From: REEB95 sp050729835 | GTDB taxonomy: Bacteria; Pseudomonadota; Alphaproteobacteria; ATCC43930; CGMCC-115725 | Length of the DNA stretch: 64,000 nucleotides | Reading direction: 5' to 3' | Assembly (NCBI GenBank): GCA_050729835.1 | Contig: JBOHLS010000004.1 | Location: 95,578 to 159,577, forward strand | Part shown: in pieces, positions 57,136 through 64,000 of the stretch | Position numbering within the stretch: position 1 is the stretch's first letter | Layout: each line of letters begins with the position of its first letter | The notes under the pieces: model-generated | The model's database searches: none | Told to the model about the DNA's origin: nothing | What the model saw: only the letters and a program-made list of their open reading frames with translations | Translations under genes and position numbers: made by a program

Positions 57136-58545
57136 ATGACGGAGCCGGCCGACCGCAAGGGCGATCTCCAGTCGCAGTGGGCGCGTGTGCGCGGCCGCCT
57201 GCGCGAGGAGTGCGGCGACGCCGCGTACCGCGCCTGGCTCAAGTCGATGACGCTCTATGGTGTCGACAGCGGCCGCGTGCGGATCGGGGTGCCGACGCGT
57301 TTCCTGCGCGATTGGGTCAGCCAGCATTACTCAGATCGCATCCGGGCGCTGTGGAACGACGAGAATGACGCGATCGCGGCGGTCGAGATCCTGGTCACCG
57401 GCCGTACCGCGGCGCAGCCGATCGAAGCCGAGCCGGCAACGGCAACGAGCAATGGCTTCGAGTCCGGCGCGGTCGCCGCGGCCGAGGAGAAGGATATCAG
57501 CGCGCCGCTTGATCCGCGCTTCACCTTCGAGAATTTCGTCGTCGGCAAGCCCAACGAGCTCGCCCATGCCGCCGCCCGTCGCGTCGCCGAGGCGCAGGCC
57601 GGCGTACGCTCTGGCGGCAACCCGCAGCTGCCGTTCAACCCGCTTTTCCTCTATGGCGGCGTCGGGTTGGGCAAGACCCATCTGATGCACGCGATCGCGT
57701 GGCACATCCGCACGCAGGCGCCGCACCGCAAGGTGATCTATCTCTCGGCCGAGAAGTTCATGTTCCAGTTCGTTCGGGCGATCCGCTTCAAGGACACCAT
57801 GGCGTTCAAGGAGCAATTCCGCTCGGTCGACGTGCTGATGATCGACGATGTCCAGTTCATCGGCGGCCGCGACGCGACGCAGGAAGAATTCTTCCATACT
57901 TTCAATGCCTTAGTAGACCAGAACCGGCAGATCGTGATCTCCGCCGACAAGTCGCCGTCGGACCTCGAAGGCATCGAGGAGCGGGTCAAGTCGCGGCTTG
58001 TTTGGGGCCTGGTGGCCGACATCCACCCGACGACATACGAGCTCCGCCTCGGCATCCTTCAGGCCAAGGCCGAGACGACGCAACTGCCGGTACCACCCAA
58101 GGTATTGGAATTCCTTGCCCACAAGATTACCTCCAACGTGCGCGAGCTCGAAGGCGCGCTGCACCGGATCAGCGCCCATACCCAGCTCACCGGCGGCATG
58201 GTAACGCTCGAAAGCGCCCAGGAGGTGCTGCACGATCTGCTGCGCGCGAACGACCGCCGCGTCACCATCGACGAGATCCAGAAGCGCGTCGCCGAGCACT
58301 ACAATATTCGGCTCGCCGACATGCATTCTGCCCGCCGCGCCCGTGCCGTCGCCCGGCCGCGCCAGGTGGCGATGTATCTCTGCAAGCAGCTCACGCCGCG
58401 CTCGCTGCCCGAGATCGGGCGCAAGTTCGGCGGCCGCGACCACACCACGGTGATGCATGCGGTGCGCAAAATCGAGGAACTGAAGGCCGCCGACACGACG
58501 CTGGCCGAGGACATCGAGCTGCTCCGCCGCATGCTCGAAAACTGA
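57136..58545 (+). CDS. dnaA: DnaA, chromosomal replication initiator
   Basis: AAA+ ATPase that opens the replication origin. The 469 residues have domain I (about 10-90, QSQWARVRGRLREECGDAAYRAWLKSM), a linker, the AAA+ core from FTFENFVVGKPNELAHAAA with Walker A GGVGLGKTH at 174-182 and Walker B VLMIDDVQF at about 234, and the domain IV helix-turn-helix with the signature GRDHTTVMHAVRKI near 433. The ATG at 57136 is the best start; a GTG at 57004 would add 44 low-complexity residues. dnaN follows after 250 bases. Confidence 0.97.
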   Translation: MTEPADRKGDLQSQWARVRGRLREECGDAAYRAWLKSMTLYGVDSGRVRIGVPTRFLRDWVSQHYSDRIRALWNDENDAIAAVEILVTGRTAAQPIEAEPATATSNGFESGAVAAAEEKDISAPLDPRFTFENFVVGKPNELAHAAARRVAEAQAGVRSGGNPQLPFNPLFLYGGVGLGKTHLMHAIAWHIRTQAPHRKVIYLSAEKFMFQFVRAIRFKDTMAFKEQFRSVDVLMIDDVQFIGGRDATQEEFFHTFNALVDQNRQIVISADKSPSDLEGIEERVKSRLVWGLVADIHPTTYELRLGILQAKAETTQLPVPPKVLEFLAHKITSNVRELEGALHRISAHTQLTGGMVTLESAQEVLHDLLRANDRRVTIDEIQKRVAEHYNIRLADMHSARRARAVARPRQVAMYLCKQLTPRSLPEIGRKFGGRDHTTVMHAVRKIEELKAADTTLAEDIELLRRMLEN

Positions 58546-58655
58546 GCCGCGCCCGGCGTCGAACGTTCCTTATAACAGGCTGATCTAAAACGCGAAAATT
58601 TCGACTCGGCGGTGCGATTCGATCGCCTGGAGCGGTATACGCTCGGCACCCCCTG

Positions 58656-58664
58656 TGCTATAGT
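58656..58664 (+). promoter_or_regulatory. Candidate extended -10 for dnaN
   Basis: TGCTATAGT resembles an extended -10 (TGn-TATAAT) about 130 bases before dnaN, followed by a T-run. No clear -35 is present. Likely start of a separate dnaN transcript. Confidence 0.35.
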
Positions 58665-58795
58665 TTTTTCCCGTGCGGCGGCCGTTTTTGGCGCGCGTTG
58701 CGATGCGCGCCGGGGCCCGGCGCGGCGGGGTGTCGGACCGGAAAAACGGTTCGGTGCGAGGGAAAGCCGCCACAACGGACGAACGCCAACCACCC

Positions 58796-59917
58796 ATGAA
58801 ACTGACGATCGAACGCGCTGCTCTGCTCAAGGCATTGGGCCACGTGCAGAGCGTGGTCGAGCGGCGCAACACCATCCCCATCCTGTCGAACGTGCTGCTG
58901 CGCGGGGCCGACGGTAAGCTGGCGCTGTCGGCAACCGACATGGACATCGAGATGATCTCGTCCGTGCCGGCGTCGGGCAGCAAAAGCGGCGGTACCACCG
59001 TACCGGCGCACACGCTCTACGACATTACGCGCAAGCTGCCGGAGGGCGCGCAGGTGGCGCTCGAGATCGGCGCCGACAAGGGCCAGATGACGCTCAGGTC
59101 CGGCCGCTCGACCTTCACCCTCGCCTGCCTGCCGGCCGAGGATTATCCGGTCATGTCGGGCAGCGACCTGGCGCACAATTTCACAATTTCGGCCGCCGAC
59201 CTGAAGCGGCTGATCGACCGTACCCGGTTCGCGATCTCGACCGAAGAGACGCGTTATTACCTCAACGGCATCTACCTCCATGCCGCCAAGAGCAACGACG
59301 TCAGCATGCTGCGCGCGGTCGCCACCGACGGCCATCGTCTGGCGCGGATGGAATTGCCGTTGCCCGACGGCGCTGCCGGTATGCCAGGCGTGATCGTGCC
59401 GCGCAAGGCGGTGAACGAACTCAGGAAGCTCTTGGACGAATTCGACCAGGACGTCGCCGTGGCGCTGTCCGACACCAAGATTCGCTTCGGCTTCGGCGAT
59501 AACACGGTGCTGACCTCCAAGCTGATCGACGGTACCTTCCCCGATTATGACCGCGTCATCCCAACCGCCAACGACAAGGTGCTCGAGGTCGAATGTAAGT
59601 CCTTCGCCGCCGCGGTCGATCGCGTCGCGACGATCTCGAGCGAGAAAAGCCGGGCAGTGAAGCTGGCGATCGAGCGCAACAGCCTGACGCTTTCGGCGAC
59701 CAGCGCCGAAAACGGCACCGCCTCCGAGGAAATCGAGGTGCGCTACAGCGCCTCGCCGATCGAGATCGGATTTAATTCACGATATCTCCTGGACATCGCC
59801 GAGCAGATCGAGGGCGAAGGCGCCAAATTCGTCATGGCCGACGCCGCCTCGCCGACCGTGGTGCGCGACGCCACCGACGCCAGCGCGCTCTACGTCCTCA
59901 TGCCGATGCGCGTCTAG
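58796..59917 (+). CDS. dnaN: DnaN, DNA polymerase III sliding clamp
   Basis: The beta ring that tethers polymerase III and other DNA enzymes. The 373 residues contain three clamp domains: KLTIERAALLKALGHVQSVVERRNTIPILSNVLL, then GVIVPRKAVNELRKLLDE in the middle and the ligand-binding C-terminus ending DASALYVLMPMRV, the usual M-P-M-R-[LV] tail. The ATG at 58796 is the family start. It lies eight bases ahead of recF. Confidence 0.98.
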   Translation: MKLTIERAALLKALGHVQSVVERRNTIPILSNVLLRGADGKLALSATDMDIEMISSVPASGSKSGGTTVPAHTLYDITRKLPEGAQVALEIGADKGQMTLRSGRSTFTLACLPAEDYPVMSGSDLAHNFTISAADLKRLIDRTRFAISTEETRYYLNGIYLHAAKSNDVSMLRAVATDGHRLARMELPLPDGAAGMPGVIVPRKAVNELRKLLDEFDQDVAVALSDTKIRFGFGDNTVLTSKLIDGTFPDYDRVIPTANDKVLEVECKSFAAAVDRVATISSEKSRAVKLAIERNSLTLSATSAENGTASEEIEVRYSASPIEIGFNSRYLLDIAEQIEGEGAKFVMADAASPTVVRDATDASALYVLMPMRV

Positions 59918-59925
59918 GCGCGGGC

Positions 59926-61095
59926 ATGACGCCCGAACGGGTGGTTTCTTTCACTAGGCCTTTGCCGCGGGCGGCGCCGGACGCCGCCGTTGTCCGGCTG
60001 GTGCTGACCGATTTCCGCGGCTATGCGCGCGCACGCTTAGTGGCCGGACCCGGCCCGGTCGTGCTCACGGGGCCAAACGGCGCCGGCAAGACCAATCTGC
60101 TCGAGGCGCTCTCGTTCCTGGCGCCGGGCAAGGGCTTGCGCCGCGCCAAGCTGAGCGAGATCGACCGCCGTGGCGCCGGTGCCTGGGCGCTGGCGGTCAC
60201 CGCGACCGGTCCCGCCGGCGAGTTCGACATCGGCACCGGCCGCGATGCCGAAAGCGAAAGCGGCGAGCGCCGCCACCTGCGGATCGACGGCATGCCGGCC
60301 AGGAGTCAGCAGGATTTGTCCGAGCGTCTCGCTGTCGTCTGGCTGACGCCGCAGATGGATCGGCTGTTCGCCGATGCCGCCTCTGGCCGCCGCCGCTTTC
60401 TCGATCGCCTGGCGACCGGCTTCGATCCGGGCCACTGGTCGCGGCTGCTCGCCTACGAGCGCGCGATGCGCGAGCGCGCGAGGCTGCTGCGCGAGGGCGC
60501 CGCCGACCCGTTCTGGCTCAAGGCGCTCGAGGAGATCATGGCCGAAACCGGCGTGGCGCTCGCTGCCGCCCGGCTCGAAACGGTGGCCCGGCTCGCCGCC
60601 GCCTGCGCCGAGGCGCCCGGGCCATTCCCGCGCGCTGGCCTGACGCTTGCCGGCGCGGTCGAAGGCTGGCTCGAGACCACGCCCGCGCTGGCCGCCGAGG
60701 AAGCCTTCCGCGCGGCGCTCAACGATGCGCGCGGGTTCGATCGCGACAGCGGCGTGACCCAGACCGGTCCGCATCGCTCCGATCTGCTGGCGCGGCACCT
60801 CGGTACCGGCGAGGCCGCCGGCCTGTGTTCAACGGGCGAGCAGAAGGCGCTGCTGATCGCGATCGTGCTGGCCTATGCCCGGCTGCTGGCGGTGCAACGC
60901 GGCGCCTCGCCCGTTCTGCTGCTCGACGAAGTTACCGCGCATCTCGACGCCGCCCGGCGCAGCGCGCTGTTCCAGGCATTGCGCACACTCGGCGCGCAAT
61001 GCTGGCTCGCCGGCACCGACGCGGCGCTGTTCGCCGAACTCAGGGGGCACGCCCAATTCTTCGCGGTCGCGGATGCCGCGGTATCGCCCACATGA
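59926..61095 (+). CDS. recF: RecF, recombination mediator ATPase
   Basis: SMC-like ATPase that helps load RecA at gaps. The 389 residues begin with a short extension, then VLTDFRGYARARLV, Walker A GPNGAGKT at 49-56, LEALSFLAPGKGLRRAKLSE, TPQMDRLFADAASGRRRFLDRL, the ABC signature CSTGEQKALLIAIVLA and Walker B PVLLLDEVTAHLDAARR. All motifs are present. The stop overlaps an ATG at 61092 (ATGA) that may be the gyrB start. Confidence 0.96.
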   Translation: MTPERVVSFTRPLPRAAPDAAVVRLVLTDFRGYARARLVAGPGPVVLTGPNGAGKTNLLEALSFLAPGKGLRRAKLSEIDRRGAGAWALAVTATGPAGEFDIGTGRDAESESGERRHLRIDGMPARSQQDLSERLAVVWLTPQMDRLFADAASGRRRFLDRLATGFDPGHWSRLLAYERAMRERARLLREGAADPFWLKALEEIMAETGVALAAARLETVARLAAACAEAPGPFPRAGLTLAGAVEGWLETTPALAAEEAFRAALNDARGFDRDSGVTQTGPHRSDLLARHLGTGEAAGLCSTGEQKALLIAIVLAYARLLAVQRGASPVLLLDEVTAHLDAARRSALFQALRTLGAQCWLAGTDAALFAELRGHAQFFAVADAAVSPT

Positions 61096-61124
61096 CGATG
61101 TCGTCGCAATTTGGTGGATGGATC

Positions 61125-63590
61125 ATGAGCGAACCGGTTTCCCAAGCCCCGGAAGAAGAGGAATACAGCGCCAAGTCGATCAAGGTGCTGCGCGGACTCG
61201 ATGCCGTGCGCAAGCGCCCGGGCATGTATATCGGCGACACCGACGACGGCTCAGGCCTCCATCATATGGTCTACGAGGTTGTCGACAACTCGATCGACGA
61301 GGCGCTCGCCGGCTTCTGCGATACCGTGACCGTGACCCTCAATCCCGACGGCTCGTGCACCGTGACCGACAACGGCCGCGGCATCCCGGTCGACATCCAC
61401 AAGGAGGAAAAAGTCTCGGCGGCGCAGGTCATCATGACCCAGCTCCACGCCGGCGGGAAATTCGACCAGAATTCCTACAAGGTCTCGGGCGGCCTGCACG
61501 GCGTCGGCGTCTCGGTGGTGAACGCGCTCTCGGCGCGCCTCGATCTGCGCATCTGGCGCGGCGGCAGAGAGTATTTCATGCGCTTCAAGGATGGCGACCC
61601 CGAGGCGCCGCTCAAGGTCGTCGGCAAGGCGCCGGCGGTCGAGCGCCAGGGCAAGACCGCGCCCAAGACCGGCACCGAGGTCACGTTCTGGCCGAGTCCG
61701 CAGACTTTCACCAAGACCGATTTCGATTTTGCCACGCTCGAGCACCGGCTGCGCGAGCTGGCGTTCCTCAATTCGGGCGTGACGCTCGAATTGATCGATG
61801 CGCGCGGCGTCGAGCCCAAGACCGTCAACCTGCATTACGAAGGCGGGCTCGAGGCCTTCGCCAAGTATCTCGACCGCTCGAAGCAGCCGTTCCACCCGAC
61901 CATCACCATGGCCGCAGCCAAGGACGGCATCACCGTCGAAGTCGCGATGGAGTGGACCGACAGCTATCACGAGACGATGCTGTGCTTCACCAACAACATC
62001 CCGCAGCGCGACGGCGGCACGCATCTGGCCGGCTTCCGCGCCGCACTGACGCGCACGATCAACAACTATGCCGACGAAAGCGGCCTGACCAAGGGCAAGG
62101 ACAAGATACCGCTCACCGGCGAGGACATGCGTGAGGGCCTGACCTGCATCCTGTCGATCAAGGTGCCCGATCCCAAGTTCTCGTCGCAGACCAAGGACAA
62201 GCTGGTGTCGTCCGAGGTCAGGCCGGTGGTCGACGCCGTGGTCGCCGACAAGCTCCAGGAGTGGTTCGAGAAGCATCCGCCCGAGGCCAAGCGCATCGTC
62301 GGCAAGGTGGTCGAGGCGGCGGCGGCGCGCGAGGCGGCGCGCAAGGCGCGCGAATTGACGCGGCGCAAGGGCGCGCTCGACATCGCCAACCTGCCGGGCA
62401 AGCTTGCCGACTGCCAGGAGCGCGATCCGGCGCAAAGCGAGCTGTTCATCGTCGAGGGCGACAGCGCCGGCGGCTCGGCCAAGCAGGGCCGCGACCGCCG
62501 CTTCCAGGCCATCCTGCCGCTGAAGGGCAAGATTCTGAACGTAGAGCGCGCGCGCTTCGACAAGATGCTGAGCTCAGCCGAGATCGGCACGCTGATCGCG
62601 GCGCTCGGCACCGGCATCGGCCCCGAGGAATTCGACGCTGCCAAGGCGCGCTACCATCGCATCGTCATCATGACCGATGCTGACGTCGACGGCAGCCACA
62701 TCCGTACGCTGTTGCTGACGTTCTTCTTCCGGCAGATGCGGGCCCTGATCGAGAAGGGCTTCCTCTACATCGCGCAGCCGCCGCTCTATCAGGTGAAGCG
62801 CGGCCAGGGTAAATCGGTCTATCTCAAGGACAATCCGGCGCTCGAGGAATACCGCATCACTGCCGGCATCAAGGACGCTAAGTTCCGCCAGCACGACGAT
62901 GTCGAGCGCGCCGGCAACGACCTGAAGGACCTGGTCGAGCGCGCGCGGCTGGTGCGGACGCTGCTGTTGCCGTTGTGGCGCAAGGTCGGCAGCCTCGAAG
63001 TGGTCGAGCAGGCGGCGATTGCCGGCGTGCTCGAGCCGGCGCTGCTCGACAAGCCCAAGGACGGCGTCGAAGCGGCCAAATATCTGGCGTCGCGCCTCGA
63101 TCTGCTGGCGGCGCCCGACGCGCGCGGCTGGAAGGGTGAGCTCGCACCGGGCGAGAGCCTGGTGCTGACGCGCAAGCGCCATGGCGTCACCGAGCGTCGC
63201 GTCTTCGATACCGCTCTGCTCAAGAGCGCTGAGGCCCGCCGCCTCGACGAGCGCACGGCGGAGCTGCAAAAAATCTACGGCAAGCCCGGCAAGCTCGTCG
63301 CCAAGGACAAGGAGACCGTGGTCAACGGCCCGATCGCCCTGCTCGAGGCGGTGCTCGCACTCGGCCCGAAGCAGGGCGACATCCAGCGCTACAAGGGCCT
63401 CGGCGAGATGAATCCTGAGCAGTTGTGGGAGACGACGCTCGATCCCTCGGTTCGCTCGCTGCTCCAGGTCAAGGTTACGCACGAGGATTCGGCGCTCGAG
63501 ATCTTCTCGACGCTGATGGGCGACATCGTCGAACCCCGGCGCGAGTTCATCCAGCACCACGCGCTCGAAGTCGCCAACCTCGACGTTTAG
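61125..63590 (+). CDS. gyrB: GyrB, DNA gyrase subunit B
   Basis: ATPase subunit of gyrase. The 821 residues have the GHKL ATPase domain (about 12-230, EYSAKSIKVLRGLDAVRKRPGMYIG, VYEVVDNSIDEALAG, then GGLHGVGVSVVNALS), the transducer, the TOPRIM domain with EGDSAGGSAKQGRDRRFQAI (Glu about 444) and DVDGSH near 520, and the C-terminal tail IQRYKGLGEMNPEQLWETT. Start ATG 61125 fits the family; ATG 61092, in the recF stop, would add 11 residues and is possible. A ~170-residue insertion is visible between TOPRIM and the tail, as in many alphaproteobacteria and Gram-negative GyrBs. Confidence 0.98.
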   Translation: MSEPVSQAPEEEEYSAKSIKVLRGLDAVRKRPGMYIGDTDDGSGLHHMVYEVVDNSIDEALAGFCDTVTVTLNPDGSCTVTDNGRGIPVDIHKEEKVSAAQVIMTQLHAGGKFDQNSYKVSGGLHGVGVSVVNALSARLDLRIWRGGREYFMRFKDGDPEAPLKVVGKAPAVERQGKTAPKTGTEVTFWPSPQTFTKTDFDFATLEHRLRELAFLNSGVTLELIDARGVEPKTVNLHYEGGLEAFAKYLDRSKQPFHPTITMAAAKDGITVEVAMEWTDSYHETMLCFTNNIPQRDGGTHLAGFRAALTRTINNYADESGLTKGKDKIPLTGEDMREGLTCILSIKVPDPKFSSQTKDKLVSSEVRPVVDAVVADKLQEWFEKHPPEAKRIVGKVVEAAAAREAARKARELTRRKGALDIANLPGKLADCQERDPAQSELFIVEGDSAGGSAKQGRDRRFQAILPLKGKILNVERARFDKMLSSAEIGTLIAALGTGIGPEEFDAAKARYHRIVIMTDADVDGSHIRTLLLTFFFRQMRALIEKGFLYIAQPPLYQVKRGQGKSVYLKDNPALEEYRITAGIKDAKFRQHDDVERAGNDLKDLVERARLVRTLLLPLWRKVGSLEVVEQAAIAGVLEPALLDKPKDGVEAAKYLASRLDLLAAPDARGWKGELAPGESLVLTRKRHGVTERRVFDTALLKSAEARRLDERTAELQKIYGKPGKLVAKDKETVVNGPIALLEAVLALGPKQGDIQRYKGLGEMNPEQLWETTLDPSVRSLLQVKVTHEDSALEIFSTLMGDIVEPRREFIQHHALEVANLDV

Positions 63591-63640
63591 GGCTAGAATT
63601 GCCGCTATCCAGCCGGAGGGGTCTCCGGGGGAGGGGTGGG

Positions 63641-63877
63641 ATGGCAAAGGCGAACGGCGCCAGCGGCAAACGTCACCCGGTCATCACCGCCCTTTGGCTG
63701 CTGGCGGCGGCGGCGATCGCCGCCGGCTTCGTCCTGCGCATCCTGGCGCGGTTCTGGATCGGCCTCGGGCTGCGGCTGCTCGGCGTCTCGTTCATCGCCG
63801 CCGGCCTCGCCATCGCCGTGATCGCCTGGCTGGCCGAGCGCGCCGCCGGCATGCGGCCGCCGCCCTCGGCATCCTAG
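63641..63877 (+). CDS. Small two-helix membrane protein, unknown
   Basis: A 78-residue protein with a basic start (MAKANGASGKRHP), two membrane helices at about 14-33 (VITALWLLAAAAIAAGFVL) and 40-64 (IGLGLRLLGVSFIAAGLAIAVIAWL), and a short tail. The ATG at 63641 has GGGGGAGGGG upstream. No family was recognised. It lies 50 bases after gyrB on the same strand, and its TAG stop abuts the left end of the next insertion sequence. Confidence 0.7.
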   Translation: MAKANGASGKRHPVITALWLLAAAAIAAGFVLRILARFWIGLGLRLLGVSFIAAGLAIAVIAWLAERAAGMRPPPSAS

Positions 63878-64000
63878 CAGTTTGCTGAAAAACCCTTTGT
63901 GCGTCGATGCCTGATCATGATTCTCTTCCGAGAGAGGTTGATTGGGGGAAACGGATGCGCAGGAAGTTTGTCGATCAGGGCGGAATGTTCTCGTACATCG
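63878..64000 (+). mobile_element. Left end of a second insertion sequence (IS1182/IS5-like), cut by the window
   Basis: From CAGTTTGCTGAAAAACC, directly after the membrane-protein stop, the sequence looks like an IS terminal repeat followed by a transposase start at 63955. The right end is outside the window, so neither the repeat pair nor the target duplication can be confirmed. Confidence 0.6.
63955..64000 (+). CDS. Transposase, 5' end only
   Basis: The first 15 codons read MRRKFVDQGGMFSYI, close to the N-terminus of IS1182-type DDE transposases, which begin with a short basic stretch and then Q-G-x-M-F-S-Y-[VI]. GGGGGAAA lies upstream of the ATG. The rest of the enzyme is beyond the window, so completeness is unknown. 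Confidence 0.6.
   Translation, partial: MRRKFVDQGGMFSYI

Overview
The window is a gene-dense, very GC-rich (by eye, not computed) piece of an alphaproteobacterial chromosome. The lineage call rests on gene content and order: a his block ending in hisE and a HIT gene, MucR, Fur and Irr regulators, the trmB-rimP-nusA-ylxR-infB-rbfA-truB-rpsO-pnp translation block, and a dnaA-dnaN-recF-gyrB replication block. A PAS_5 gene, OlsB/PlsC ornithine-lipid genes and a GlcG/HbpS protein suggest the Rhodospirillales side of the class, but the genus cannot be named.

Layout. 1-2.95 kb: the end of a histidine operon (hisA, hisF, hisE, a broken HIT gene), interrupted by a divergent padR gene with its own AT-rich promoter. 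3-7.4 kb: a PAS_5 protein, an intact IS630-type element sitting in the kup stop codon, kup, and a cupredoxin. 7.4-11.4 kb: an accessory, partly decayed patch holding a broken ECF sigma factor beside an intact anti-sigma factor, an orphan periplasmic binding protein, a receiver-domain protein, a gutted comM remnant and a DUF6496 gene. 11.4-28.9 kb: housekeeping genes (DUF2244, nth, dapB, murJ, trpS, nfu, ddpX, tsaB, rimI, mucR, fur, olsB, plsC, miaB, phoH, ybeY, corC, lnt, a xre regulator). This stretch also holds a 42-residue membrane peptide behind an FNR/FixK-like site and a broken TIGR02186 gene. 28.9-39 kb: trmB and the long translation/RNA operon, led by a rimP-leader-like hairpin pair. 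39-43.1 kb: a nitronate-monooxygenase-like protein, a FIST protein and a histidine kinase.

43.2-46.2 kb is the most interesting stretch: irr, then a short rubrerythrin without a rubredoxin tail, a terminator-like hairpin, a GlpC/heterodisulfide-reductase-like Fe-S protein and a DUF3501 protein. It reads as an iron- and peroxide-linked redox operon whose electron path is not assigned. 46.3-53.5 kb: an SH3 protein, an EamA transporter, a hydroxyacid dehydrogenase, an orphan modA under a near-perfect ModE palindrome with a convergent ModE N-terminal regulator, an rrf2-cysK-moeB/thiF operon, and coaBC. 53.6-64 kb: ubiE, mutM, a small secreted protein, an enoyl-CoA hydratase, rpsT, dnaA, dnaN, recF, gyrB, a small membrane protein, and the first bases of a second transposase.

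Four genes (HIT, ECF sigma, comM, TIGR02186) carry stops, frameshifts or deletions while their neighbours are clean. TAG and TGA both end many normal genes here, so recoding is not a good explanation. Recent local gene decay is likely, with base-calling error possible for the single-base cases. No tRNA, rRNA or CRISPR array was seen. The only gene-free stretch over 300 bases is 56720-57135, upstream of dnaA.
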